Shown one piece after another: positions 29,901 to 39,987 of a stretch of 64,000 nucleotides of DNA. The first letter of the stretch is position 1; every line of letters starts with the position of its first letter. This DNA comes from Episyrphus balteatus (Eukaryota > Arthropoda > Insecta > Diptera > Syrphidae): positions 129,305,027 through 129,369,026 of the forward strand of contig NC_079136.1 of NCBI RefSeq assembly GCF_945859705.1, read 5' to 3'. The notes under the pieces were generated by a model. It was not told the origin of the DNA. It made no database searches and worked only from the letters and a program-made list of their open reading frames with translations. The position numbers were made by a program, and so were the translations under genes.

Positions 29901-32900
29901 GACATAAAAGTCAATAAGTAGTAAGAGAAACAAAAAATAAAGAAAATGACAAATATTTTGGTCTGTTGTTCAAGTTGAATGAAAAAAGTAACTTTATGAA
30001 AAATGTTTTCGTTTTCTAAAGGCCCACAATATTAGACCCGTGAAAACATATCCAAACTTGGTTCACTCCTACACAAAATATGCAATTTGCAGCTAAGGGC
30101 AATGCCGTCATTCATTAAATTTAATTGAAAAACTGCGTTACAGCGTTACATGTAGTAACGTTACAGTAAAGTTACATTCATACAAAAAAAAAAAAAATCA
30201 ATCAGAATTTAAATAATACAAGGATCCGTGATATTTTTGAAGCGTTACATATGAAGCGTTACATATAGTAACGTTATAGCAAAGCTGCAAATTCCGTTAT
30301 ATGCGCGTTACATGTTGTAACGTACGTTACCGTAATGAATATTACATACAACCAATAAAAGCAATTAAAAGTTCAATAATGCAGAATTTCGTACCTTCTT
30401 TAAACCAAATGTAGTCAATTTTTCAAATGTTCCCATAAAAATATCATAAATCCACTCTGTAAATGGTTGAGTTTTTCTATGAAACATGTTCTTGCAACCC
30501 CATCCCTTAACTTATATTCACTTTTGTTTGCTTCTCCAACATCCTCCATCCACAAAGAGGGTGTGAATTTCTAAATTCAAACAAACATAATGTGAAACAA
30601 TAACGACACGACTATGGTCAGAGTACATTTATAATGGTTTTTTTGTTTGGAGATAGCTTAAAGTTTTATCATTGGAATAAATATTTTATTCAGCACTTAG
30701 AAAAACACTTATGTGGGATTTTGTTTTTTTTTTCATATTTTTTGAAAGAATAGAAAGCTACCCCTTACCTAACCATAAACTAACCTGGCCTAATGTTCTG
30801 TTGTAAACGAGAGGGAATGTGTATGTGGGTGTAAAAAGTTTTAAAAAATAGAAAAAGAAGAACAACGATACGACTAAGTTTACCGGCTATAATTTTTGTG
30901 CATTGTTGTTGTGAAAGAATGAAACTTGTATACCTTCGGTACATGAGGATATTGTTTTGAGGTTTTTAAGGATAGCTGTGCTTATGGTTCGAGATGATTT
31001 TGTTTTGTGAAATTGAGAAGGTGGGTTGCTATAAAGATGGATTAACTGTTAATAACTTGGAAATTTTTATCCACCTGCTTGATTCGTAGGTATCCATGGT
31101 AAACGGTGTTTACGGTACTTGGAATCACCCGGTTACTTAGAGTCTAAAAACTAAATAAAGGAGTTTCCTATTCATTTCAGAGTAATGAAAAATTAATACG
31201 TTCCACAAAATGTTAGATGCCAATTTTCCAGTTTCTAAGCATTTAATCGCAAGGGAACAAGGTTAAGGCAGTATTTTGTTTTATAAAATGAACAATAAGA
31301 AATGAATACGTTCCACAATCTTTATTTGGTGACATAACAAGAAGAGTTATGATACCCTCGACATCGATATCATACCAGTGATGAATAAAGTAAGGAGGAG
31401 AGTCTAGGTTAAATCCATGCAAACCGGTAGGGAATAGTTAAAAATTTATGCTTTTTATCCATATTTAGTAAAATGTTAACTTAATGGGTTCCACAACCGT
31501 AAAACACACTTTGAGGCATGTGACAAGGGAATACAATGGCTAAACTAATGACATCTGTAATTTATTGACAATTTTAAAGAATAAATTCTATATACCATTA
31601 TAACAAATACAAAGAATTCTTAATACGTTCCACAGTCTTTTATTCAACATATTTTCAATTTGGAAGCAAATAACTACATGGAAAATGTTGAAGATGAAAT
31701 TTTAAGCAAGGTTTTAAACTGGATTTTTCCGGCAGTTAATTCAGCTAGACAATAGGAGCTGTGGATTGTAAGTTGAGAATTTTATATAGATGTTATTTCA
31801 ATGAACAGATTATTGTCTCTATATATCACCGCCCTTGATATCACAGGCTTTAAAACTCGTTTGATTGATAATGTGACCAATGATGATTTTCTATGAAAAA
31901 AAATATTTTTGGCTTGAATGGTGTTTTAGCATCAAATAGGTATTTGAAACAAAAAGTTAACAAACCAAAAATCCTTGTAACTTGAAAGGATATGACATTT
32001 TTAATCAACTCAAAAGCATTTCTGCTTTCCTGTTTATATATTTTCATGTTTTGGTTGAACCAAAAGCTAGACGATTTTAAACAAATGATAAGAATTTTCT
32101 CATTTCTGTTTTGCGAAAAGGTCACAAATTTAACGAAGCTATATCATGGTTCTCCTACATTTTTTTTTTTTTTTTTGTCTATTCAAAAAATCCTTAACAT
32201 AACAACACTTGAGCTATACTCACTGAGCAAATTAAAATGATTTAGAACCAAAGTTTTTTTTTTTTTTTTTTTAGTTAAAAAGTTTTGATTCAAAAGTGTA
32301 GTTGTAGGGTACTTTTGTGAATTTCTAAAACTTATTTGTTTTTCTTCCTCTTGGAGGAGGAGGAGAAGCAATAAAAAAAAACTATCGCGATGCTCGAAAG
32401 CTCTGCTTTTTTCATTTTCATACGAAAAAAAAAAAAAAATTAAGTTGAAAAAAAAAAAAAAAACAAAACGCTACCTCCTGCTACTGGGTAACACTATAGA
32501 AATATTTTCCCATTCAAAGGGTTGAGCCAAGTTGAAAATGCTAGCTGACTCTGTTTGCAGCAAAAAAGATGCTCTTTGCACAGTTTTTTTTTAATTTATA
32601 GAAAAGCTTTTTCAAGACCTTCCCGCACTCGAATCTTCTATAGAGTGTGCTATAAAATACACTCGTATGCTGCGTGAGTTCAAAACTGCATGAATACCTG
32701 GTCGTTAGAGTAAAAAAGAGAAGAACTATACTTCCTTTGAACTCGACTCGAGAGGAAGAAGGAAGGATTTTTTTTTGTTTTGTTTTGTTTTTTTCCCTCT
32801 CTTTTGTTTATTTTCTTCTCCTTATATTTTTAGTTTTTAGACTTTTCGTTAATGACATTCATCCTCATCATCATCAGAAGCTATATACTATACGAGTTTA

Positions 32901-35900
32901 TTATTATATTTTTCATATCATTTCATTTTGTTTGCAACTTTACCCTTTTCCGGAAATTTAATTAGGAAAATTCTAGAGCAAAATATTTTTCATTATAGTC
33001 AAAAACTTTAATCTATATTCTGGGGCATTGTATATAAATGGAAGATGTTTTGAATCTCTATTGGACACTTTTCAAGAATTTTTTTTTATTCCTTTGGCTC
33101 CCAAATATTTTCAATGATGACGCTAATATTATGTCCTATATTAAAACCATATCCATACAAACATGAAAAAAAAAAAAATGAAAAAGTGTTTTTAGGGTTG
33201 AATATATTTAAAAAAAGGATAAGTATCGAAAATATCGATTTCATTTAAATTAAATTTTAGTTTCTTTTGAATAAATGTTTAGGTTTAACTTATCGTTGAA
33301 CAAACAATATACTCGTGTGTAAATATCGATTGAAAATGTAGGATTGGAAAAGTAAATTAAATTTTTGCTTGTATTTTGGCAAATGAACTGTAAGAAGATG
33401 CTTGAATAAGTTCCACACCTCTGTGAAATAATTGATTTAATCCTTTAAAGGGAATGTGTGTAGACGTTTTTCCTTCATTACTTAGACTTTATATATAAAC
33501 GCATTACTAAGGAATATGAGGAAGAAGGTACTTTCAAAAGTCTAACATTTTTAATGAAGAATTTAACAACACCCCTTGATGTAATTTATAATATAAATTA
33601 ATTATCTTATTAAGTTTTAGGTGAAATTGTTACATATTAGTGTAATACATTGAGTTAACTATCGATTAAAGCTGTGGGTGAGGTTTAATTTGTGGGTTTT
33701 GTTCAATATTTACAAACAATGCCCCCACGTTTCTAATTATTTTGTTACGCTTTGGAAAAATTCAATGCATGCAAAGTTAACATCTATAACAATGCCCCAC
33801 AGCCTTATATTATAAAGTTTTCATTTTCCTTCCAATAAAAACTAACATTTTTCTTCTCAGCACTTACATAAATCTTTTTCGAGTTATTTTTGGCCAAAAT
33901 GAATGGCAATTAATATCATTCAGTTCTAGAATTATTAATAACGCCCCCTTACCTTCAACTAAGTCTATAATGTTTAAAGTACTCTTGACCTTCTACTGAA
34001 TCGGATTTTATACGACTTGTTCGAAAGATGGTGCAAAACGGAACAACAACGCCCCAGAGATAAATTCCAAGAAAATTACCATTAATTTCTCCTGTTCATC
34101 AACAATGCCCCCACTTAATTTCCAACTCAACAAAAATGCATAACTAAGCCTCCAACAAGTTTTTTTTAAGGAAGTGAATTAAAAGTGACTTGTTTAAAAA
34201 TGGTATAAAATTCAACAACGCCCCAAAGTTAAATTCCAGCTTATTGGTTTTTAGAGACCGTATTTTTAAGTATTCTTCTCAGTATGCTGCCATTTAAAAT
34301 TAAATTCTATTTATGTCTTCAATGCCCCCACATCTCATTAATACCCCCACGCAAAAAATAAACATCCAATTAGATTCCACACCTGATTTCAACTCAAACA
34401 AAAAACTTAACTAATTTTCCTTTAACACACCTTTAACACAACTACGAATAATAATAATCTTTGTAACAATGCCTCCACCATTTAGACTTAAATTATCCTC
34501 AATTCAGCAATAATTACGTATAGCACGTTCCATTTACAACAATTGTCATTTTCATCTCATTTGAATAACTATACTCTAATACACAAAACTATACTAACAC
34601 ACACACACAAACACTTAACAACTTACGCATTTATACAAACAAATAATGGCCAAAGCACTGAATAAATTAATCCACCCTTTTGTCCTTTCAAAACAATAAT
34701 AATTGTTCTCCATTTGCCATATTAGAACGAAATGCTTTTTGTATGTGTGTTGTATATGGATGAATATGGATTAAGGAAACAAAAAACAGTTTTTAACTCT
34801 TTTGCTTCATCCATATGAACACAAAACAATTGCGAACAGCTCTGCTCTGACTGTGTTGAAACTCATTAACTAAGCGAAAAGGAAATTGTTCATTTAGTTT
34901 TTTGCTGGTTGCTGCTTTTTACCTTCTCTTTTCCTGCATTTCATTTGGGGGGCGTTATTATATATTATATTTTTTATTGTGTCCTTCTTTCCTTAAAGAC
35001 TGAACTGGGCCATAGAATCATGGCCAGGGGAAATAACAACAAAAAAAAAAAAAAACCATTCAACTCAAAACCCATTTAAAAATATTATTCATTCGTTTAA
35101 ACGCGTTTAATATGAAAATGTATATCCTTCTGACGACAAACGTCGTCCTGCAGCCTGATTTTTAAGGAAGCAGCAAAAAAACCATCTTACAGCACTCGAA
35201 TACTTCTGATACATTATATTTTCTGAGAGTGCCTTAAGATATTTTTCAGATGCGGCTTTGTCACACAAGACTAACACAGAACCAGAAGAACTAGAATGAT
35301 GTTACAAGAAGGACAAATCCATTACCAGATGAGAAAGATCAGATTTATGTCCTCAAGTTTCCGCCTTATCTGTGTTTTCTGTGTTTGTTTGGGAGAGACG
35401 GGTGGGGGGATTATTATTGTATGCTACCCAGTTCTTCAATTATTTTCAAATTATTCGACACTTCCTTGGCTGGTGGCCAGTTAGTTTGCTGCCAGTAGCC
35501 GCCAGTCTGACTGCAGAATTAAGAGGCTGGTTTAGAGTAGAGTAGTAGTGGGTGCCGCATGGAATACAACGACCTTGAGAGCAGAGAGAGGATGTTGTGG
35601 CGCGTGGATATTTGAGTTTGAGTTGTTCTGTGGGCAGTTTTTTTTTTATGATGATGTCGACCATGATGATGGTTATTTACAAAAATGAAATAATAAAAAT
35701 ACATTTTTGTGTGTTTTTTTTTCTCTGCAATGTCGTTGAGGACAAGAATTGTATTTTTTTTTTGTTTTTTAGGCCAAGGTCGATTTTATTTGTGTATAGG
35801 CTTTACCTCTAGATTCGATATGATGATAGCACGTGTAGATTCCAATGTGCTTGAAGTTCTCTTGGGAGGATTATATTTGATAGAGAAGTGGAGAATTTTA

Positions 35901-37982
35901 TTGCTCAAATAAAAGATTTAAGATAAATCGAGATAAAGACCTTAAGTGTTTTGAATGATTCCAATTTTGGATAATTCTTTTTATTGGTTTCGTATTGGGC
36001 GCCATTCATTTTTTTTTTTAGTGTTCAATTGGTTATCAAATGGTTCGTAAGATTAGCTGATAGGCATTAATTACTAACAATGATATTTGTAGGTTGTTCT
36101 AAAAGCCGTGGTATTTTTTTTTTAACGGGTACAGTTCACACCCGGAATTTTAAACTGTTTTGGTTTACTTCTCATATTCAAAATCTGTCCATATTAACCG
36201 ATTTATTCGATTTTTAGTATGCGTTGGGCGCCATTTTTGCTTTTAAGTTCTCCATCTGTGACACAGCCCTTATCTACAGCATTATCCAATAACTGTGCAA
36301 GGTGTATTTTCTATAAGAAAAAAAGAGGAAGCTTTGAAATATTCCGTAAAGTGAATTGGATTCACATTGTGCGCCATTTTTCTTAGTTTTTAATTTTTCA
36401 TTGAATTTCAAATGTTTCGTGAAATTGAGAAAGACATGGCTTGACGGTCAAAAATTAGTGCTGGTATGTTGCTTTTTAAGAGATAATAATTTACTTTTTT
36501 AAGTAGACTAATTGAGCTCGCATTGGGAGCCAGTCGATTGTTTTTGTTTTTAATTTTGTATTTGAAATCAGTTTTGTCATTTAATTGATTGGATTCAGTT
36601 AGAAGAGATCTTCATCTAAAACAGTAAACAACAGTCTCCACATTGGGTGCCACTTTGTATTATTTTATATATATTTTTTCTCCAATTTAAATTGTTTATT
36701 TCCTTCTGTTCCCGAAAAAAATTATTCTATAACTTGATAACTTGTTTTTTTTTATGTGAAAACAGGGATAGCCAGGAATAGAAGCGGTGGCTTATATATC
36801 TCCACGTTGGGCGCCACTTTAATTTTTTTTTCTTTTATAAGTGACTCTTACTGTAGCAACTACTTTCTGTGAATTGGAAGAGTTCTAAAATTCACGTATC
36901 TTTTAACCACGTTTTACAACAGATAAACTGATTCATGTTGGGCGCCATTTCAATAAATCACTTAATTTTATGTTTTACTTATGATTTTAACGACTTTTTT
37001 GTTTCTCTCATTCATTTTAGGTTGCATTCTTGCCGAACTCTATACTGGCTTCCCACTCTTCCCCGGCGAAAACGAAGTCGAACAACTAGCCTGCATCATG
37101 GAAATCTTGGGTCTGCCCCCAGAGGATCTAATTGCCAGTGCAACTAGACGTCGTTTATTCTTCGATTTCCGTGGAAAACCTCGCTGCATCACAAATTCCA
37201 AGGGACGCAAACGTCGTCCCGGCACTCGTTCCCTCTCGCAAGTTCTCCCCTGTTCCGATCGCCTCTTTGTCAATTTCGTTCGAGGCTGCCTAGAATGGGA
37301 TCCCGCGAAGCGTATGACTCCCGATGAGGCAGCCCATCACGAATGGCTACAACTTAGCTCAACATCATCGTCATCATCATCATCGTCTTCATACAAAGTG
37401 TCAAAACTAGGAAGTGTACATCAGACTAAATATTATAACATATCATCGCCGCAAAATGCAATCGCCAACAACAATAACAACAACCACTCAAATAACAGTA
37501 ACAATAATAATAATAATAACAGTAATTCGAAAAGCCAAAGAACATCAATGACCACATCAACGTCTAATCCACAACCAACAATCCTGCCCGACATTAAGAT
37601 CTCCTCAAGCAACAAATACGGCAGCATGCAAAAGATTGCCGTTCGCTCCAAGATCACCAATACCGGTCTGACGTCATCGGTGTCCGATCTCGAATCAGTG
37701 CAACAGTATTCCTTGCATCGAATGTATCATCATCAACATGGCGACGGTGGCGGTGGCGGTGCCAGGCATCATGCTGAGCCCTCAATGACCATGAGCACAT
37801 CGGCCAGTCATAGGAAACTGCTGACAACAAGCGGCACCATTGCTCATTCGTCAAAATACAGTATTTCGACAAATAATAATTCAATGGCTGCTGCAGCGGC
37901 AGCAGCATCAGCAACAGCTAATGCCAATATGTCACACTCGCAAAGTACCGGCGATGTGTCGACGATTTTTGGGCGAGCATGA
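11544..37982 (+). CDS. Dyrk2: Class II DYRK protein kinase (Dyrk2/smi35A-like), six visible exons
   Basis: This is a dual-specificity tyrosine-regulated kinase of the CMGC group, which autophosphorylates its activation loop and then phosphorylates Ser/Thr substrates. Six exons (11544-11907, 14670-14836, 14906-15183, 27773-27911, 29389-29560, 37021-37982) join in phase to 693 residues. In visible-protein numbering: Ser/Thr/Asn-rich segment 1-121; NAPA-like region 122-166; DYRK box GYDDENGNY near 167; Gly loop IGKGSFGQV 193-201; VAIK Lys216; catalytic HCDLKP with Asp313; DFG 333-335; YTY 345-347; SPE 355-357; kinase end near 483; then a low-complexity tail. The NAPA-like region and DYRK box place it in the DYRK2/3 class rather than DYRK1A. 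The choice of Dyrk2 over the fly Dyrk3 paralogue is from memory and unproven. The N-terminus is missing upstream. Confidence 0.93.
11908..14669. other. Dyrk2: Kinase intron A-B (2.8 kb)
   Basis: AT-rich intron bounded by GTAATA and TTTTTTCTAG. It holds one copy of a motif resembling CATACGCCACAGTGAC (12005-12020), a CAG-rich run near 13410-13425, and a less AT-rich, more complex stretch at about 13380-14330 that could contain regulatory sequence. No RNA gene is recognised. Confidence 0.7.
14670..14836 (+). CDS. Dyrk2: Kinase exon B: NAPA-like region and DYRK box
   Basis: The exon starts with AA, which completes a Glu codon with the last base of exon A, then reads LIKKYNSYLTEMEFDELKIY and ends on a codon boundary at ..NGNYKI before a GTAAGT donor. 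The motif GYDDENGNY corresponds to the DYRK homology box just before the kinase domain. The preceding stretch resembles the NAPA region that supports activation-loop autophosphorylation in class II DYRKs. Confidence 0.9.
14837..14905. other. Dyrk2: Short 69-bp intron B-C
   Basis: The donor is GTAAGT and the acceptor AAAAAAATAAG/G. The T-rich tract lies in the middle of the intron and the bases just before the acceptor are purines, so the 3' splice site is weak by consensus. The reading frame across it is strongly supported by DYRK similarity on both sides. Confidence 0.85.
14906..15183 (+). CDS. Dyrk2: Kinase exon C: N-lobe
   Basis: Encodes VEHDHIAFRYEILEVIGKG and onward: the glycine-rich loop, the VAIK lysine, the C-helix region (VVELNILDELREKD) and the strand leading to the hinge FELM. 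It ends at GAGGTAAGTT with two bases of an interrupted Ser codon. The length and order match the DYRK N-lobe with no gaps. Confidence 0.95.
15290..15850. repeat. AT-rich dispersed element, copy 1
   Basis: A stretch dominated by TTGCAATAAAAATTTT-like phrases in both orientations, centred on AAGCTATTTAAACTATAATATTGAG and ending CTACAACCCT. The same centre and end occur at 18582-19084. The shared arrangement indicates two copies of one AT-rich, partly palindromic element rather than simple low complexity. The left boundary is uncertain. Confidence 0.55.
16060..16240 (+). repeat. AAAGGGTGTTTTTTT degenerate tandem repeat, two units
   Basis: Two units beginning AAAGGGTGTTTTTTTGAGG and CAGGGTGTTTTTTT, about 140 bp apart. 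The first shares GTGGGCATATTGCAAAAACTAATTAAGAATAAT with the array at 44386-45060, about 28 kb away. Confidence 0.6.
17939..18378. mobile_element. MITE-like element carrying a tRNA-like sequence
   Basis: Imperfect terminal inverted repeats begin CACTCTATATATAGAGAAAAATAGACC at the left and, read inward from the right, CACAGAAAAAAATATGACCCAC. Both ends are flanked by TA, the usual Tc1/mariner target duplication. The interior repeats AATAAGATTTCTCTAT-like phrases in both orientations and carries a 73-nt tRNA-like core. No transposase is present, so it would be non-autonomous. Confidence 0.5.
18086..18158 (-). ncRNA. tRNA-derived (SINE-like) sequence or tRNA pseudogene
   Basis: Read on the minus strand, this 73-nt stretch contains TGGTTCAGGTG, an exact A-box match (TRGYNNARNNG), and AGTTCGATTCC, a good B-box, about 40 nt apart. 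A run of about 18 T follows and could terminate RNA polymerase III. The acceptor ends pair at only about five of seven positions and the T- and anticodon stems do not fold properly, so a functional tRNA is unlikely. A tRNA-derived head captured in a MITE, or a decayed SINE, fits best. Confidence 0.5.
18431..18533. repeat. (TTTTA)n pentanucleotide microsatellite
   Basis: About 20 near-perfect tandem ATTTT units, ended by TTTTGATTAAG. Confidence 0.95.
18582..19084. repeat. AT-rich dispersed element, copy 2
   Basis: Starts AGGCTTGTAAAAATAT and ends ATTTTCTACAACCCT, so the two ends form an imperfect inverted repeat. The interior repeats TTGCAATAAA and TTTTTATTGCAACTGAAAAATATT and shares the phrase AGCTATTTCAACTATAATATTGAG with copy 1 at 15290-15850. 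It is probably a small non-autonomous element without coding capacity. Confidence 0.55.
20544..20573. repeat. (CAT)n microsatellite
   Basis: Ten tandem CAT units within the large kinase intron. The poly-Asp and poly-Ser frames read through it are artefacts. Confidence 0.95.
27773..27911 (+). CDS. Dyrk2: Kinase exon D: hinge to catalytic loop
   Basis: Completes the split Ser codon and reads SLNLYELIKKNNYQGFSLSL, then ..ENIIHCDLKP. It carries the catalytic aspartate (Asp313 in visible numbering) and ends on a codon boundary at a GTAAGT donor, so the catalytic loop is split between this exon and the next. HCDLKP with Cys is the DYRK form of the HRD motif. Confidence 0.95.
27912..29388. other. 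Dyrk2: Kinase intron D-E (1.5 kb)
   Basis: Bounded by GTAAGT and ATTTTGCAG. The first 460 bp carry five good copies of the ACGTTCCACA motif in mixed orientation (27975, 28044, 28088, 28230, 28352) plus a weak one near 28171, spaced 45-125 bp apart. The rest is plain AT-rich intron. Confidence 0.8.
29389..29560 (+). CDS. Dyrk2: Kinase exon E: DFG and activation loop
   Basis: Reads ENILLKQRG, then VIDFGSSC (DFG, metal binding), VYTYIQSRFYRSPE (the YxY autophosphorylation site and SPE) and ..AIDMWSLG. It ends with one base of a Gly codon at a GTAAGT donor. All residues expected for an active DYRK are present. Confidence 0.96.
30135..30345. repeat. Cluster of GCGTTACA / TAACGTTA motifs
   Basis: GCGTTACAGCGTTACATGTAGTAACGTTAC, GCGTTACATATGAAGCGTTACATATAGTAACGTTA and GCGCGTTACATGTTGTAACGTACGTTACCG occur within 210 bp. 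Each has the inverted form GTTACAT..GTAAC. Confidence 0.8.
33715..34478 (+). repeat. Cluster of AACAATGCCCCCAC motifs
   Basis: Nine same-strand copies of A-A-C-A-A-[TC]-G-C-C-C-C-[CA]-A-C-like words begin near 33715, 33788, 33936, 34044, 34101, 34214, 34319, 34342 and 34465. They stand out in AT-rich sequence. The text between them is not obviously repeated. Confidence 0.8.
35993..36950 (+). repeat. Cluster of TTGGGCGCCATTT motifs
   Basis: Seven same-strand copies (35993, 36222, 36366, 36521, 36641, 36805, 36937), three or four nearly perfect, spaced 115-230 bp, ending just before the last kinase exon. Spacers share only loose phrases such as ATTGGATTCA. Confidence 0.85.
37021..37982 (+). 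CDS. Dyrk2: Kinase exon F: C-lobe, low-complexity tail and stop
   Basis: Completes the Gly codon and reads GCILAELYTGFPLFPGENEV, the CMGC insert region, and LEWDPAKRMTPDEAAHHEWL, which closes the kinase domain near residue 483. The remaining 210 residues include a Ser run (37364-37390), Asn runs (37468-37521), a Gly run, a His-rich patch and an Ala run (37888-37910). The tail ends ..STIFGRA at a TGA (37980-37982). Codon use is richer in G+C than the introns. The tail may be poorly conserved between flies. Confidence 0.95.
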
Positions 37983-39190
37983 CGCGTACCACGGCCCACA
38001 AAGTTGGAGCTCAAGAAATGCAAACTAGTCAACATGGTGGATTTGTGGAGCTAAAAGTAATGAAATAGTTGAGCGCGCATGTTGCATGAATGGCATAGAC
38101 GGAGGCAGCCATTAAGAGTGTGGAATCTATGTGGAACGTAATGTTTCTGTTTTATTTTTTTCTAAATTTATTTTTACCTATCTTCTCCCTGTACACATGA
38201 ACATACACATTTTTTACCATCAATTTACATAAAAACAAACAAAATCATAACTAGACTAGAATATTTTATTTTTTAAAACAAAAAACATGTTAGTCGAATT
38301 TAAACAAAAAAAAAACTTAAATATTAACAATTTTATTTTATTTACTAAATAAATGATTTTTTTTTACTTTATTTTCTAAGTGTGACAACATGAGATCATT
38401 TTCTTCCATTATTCAATCAAAACAAAATAATAAAAAACTACATAACTTCCGTTTCTTTCAATAAAAAAAAAACAACAATAAACAAAAAATTATTATAAAC
38501 AAAATCAATATGTAAACAAAAACAAAAATAAAACAAAAGTTGTTTCAAAGTTTAAAAAAAAAAATAAAATATTAAATTTAAGTAACAAAAATTATAGTCT
38601 TAAAATGTCTCCTTTATTTTAAGAAAAAAATTCAATAGACTCAAACAAGACAGAAAACAAACAATTAGAAGTTTAAATATAACAAACAAGAAAATAATTA
38701 TCAAATTGACATTATAGTCAAAAAGTTTAAACAAATAAAAATAGAGAAAACAAATAATAATTTTACTGATGATTTTAAATGTAAAAAAAAAAATATGTTA
38801 CTGAATGGTGATGATTTAAATAAAAAAACTAATTAATTCAAACTAAACTTATTAATAAAATTATATTATATTACAGAAATTAACAAAAATAATATTTAGT
38901 GCTAGTTGAGTATTAGTTTATTACCTAAAAACAAAAAAAAATTAAAACATTTAAAACAAAACAGAAAAAAAAATCAATAATTAGTTTAACAACAAATATA
39001 ATGAACTATATTTAGTTTTACAATCAATGTGTTTAAACAAAATTGAATTAATATTATAACAAAACAACAACAAAAAAAGAAACAAACATTTAAAAAAAAA
39101 ATTAAAAATAAACAATTACTGTGTAAGACCTAGTTGTAGTCGTAATATTCATAAAAAAAAATACAATAAAAACTTTTCATTTAAATATTT
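37983..39190 (+). other. Dyrk2: Probable 3' UTR of the kinase gene
   Basis: After the TGA the sequence becomes extremely A-rich and G-poor on the plus strand (ACAAAAACAAAAATAAAAC-type text) up to about 39180. It contains one ACGTTCCACA-motif copy in inverted form at 38129. There is no open reading frame of note. Confidence 0.55.
39165..39170 (+). terminator. Candidate poly(A) signal AATAAA
   Basis: An AATAAA hexamer at the end of the A-rich 3' UTR, followed about 30 nt later by GT/T-rich sequence (GAAGTTGTTCTTGTC). Several earlier AATAAA words exist, so the site used is unknown. Confidence 0.4.
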
Positions 39191-39654
39191 TGAAGTTGTT
39201 CTTGTCTCAATTAATTTTTTATTCGTTTTACTTTAAAATTGGTTGAATTATGGGAACACAAAAATCAGAACATTTTAAAGACATGTTAAGAGAAAAAAAA
39301 GTTTAACTTTTCCTGATTTAACCTACAGAGGGCGTCATATTCAATTATGTGTTATGGCCATAGAAGTTAAATATTTAATAAAATACATCTCTGAATGTAA
39401 GTAAATAATATTGTAGAACGACGTTTCATACATTTTTTTAAAACAAATGGACATAATTCTCTCGAATTCCTCAAGGTATGCAATACTTTTTGAATGCAGC
39501 AAATTCAAGGAAAATGAAAAGAAGGCGTTTAATGATCGGTAGTCCCAAGCTGTAAATTATAATTTCAATAATTATTGAAAAATAAAATGTACAACTGGGT
39601 CACTCGAAGTTGGTTTCATGATAAAAGTGGTTTATAGTTACGGCTAAATAACAC

Positions 39655-39987
39655 TGGTCAACAAAGTTTTTGCCACAAGAACCAAAACATACCAAAATAT
39701 TACCGTTTGAAAATGTCAAAAAACGTCATTTTGGCTGTTTTCGAGGTTATGCTTTTATGTGGGGTTATTCATTATGAATAAATTTTTAACGGTGCCTATA
39801 AGAACTGGTTTCATTCTTTAAAAAAATGTTTAGAACTTACCGATATCTCTTTTACTACCCGAGATATTTAAAATTTATTTCAAAAACGAAGGCCAATCAA
39901 ATTTTTCTGGCTTCAGATTCGGATTCAGCACCCCAAAAACTACTAGAAAAGTATATTTTGGTTCTTGTGGCAAAAAAAAAGTTGCAA
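39655..39987. repeat. Dispersed repeat with inner inverted arms
   Basis: Begins CACTGGTCAACAAAGTTTTT, and its first arm TTTTTGCCACAAGAACCAAAA returns inverted at about 39955-39980 as TTTTGGTTCTTGTGGCAAAAA. The right arm also contains GATTCGGATTCAGC, shared with the foldback element at 45374-45675 (GCTGAATCCGAAT inverted). This suggests a family of related elements; class unknown. Confidence 0.5.

Larger units (their letters stand above)
29561..37020. other. Dyrk2: Large kinase intron E-F (7.5 kb) with motif clusters
   Basis: Bounded by GTAAGT and TTCATTTTAG. Distinct short motifs occur in separate clusters: GCGTTACATGTAGTAACG-like at 30135-30345, ACGTTCCACA at 31194-31636, AACAATGCCCCCAC at 33715-34478, and TTGGGCGCCATTT at 35993-36950. 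The last cluster ends about 70 bp before exon F. Long poly-A/T runs are frequent. No coding exon or RNA gene is recognised. Confidence 0.8.

Noticed and set aside
37433..37914. Minus-strand frames opposite the kinase tail
   Set aside because: Shadows of low-complexity coding sequence with no features of their own.
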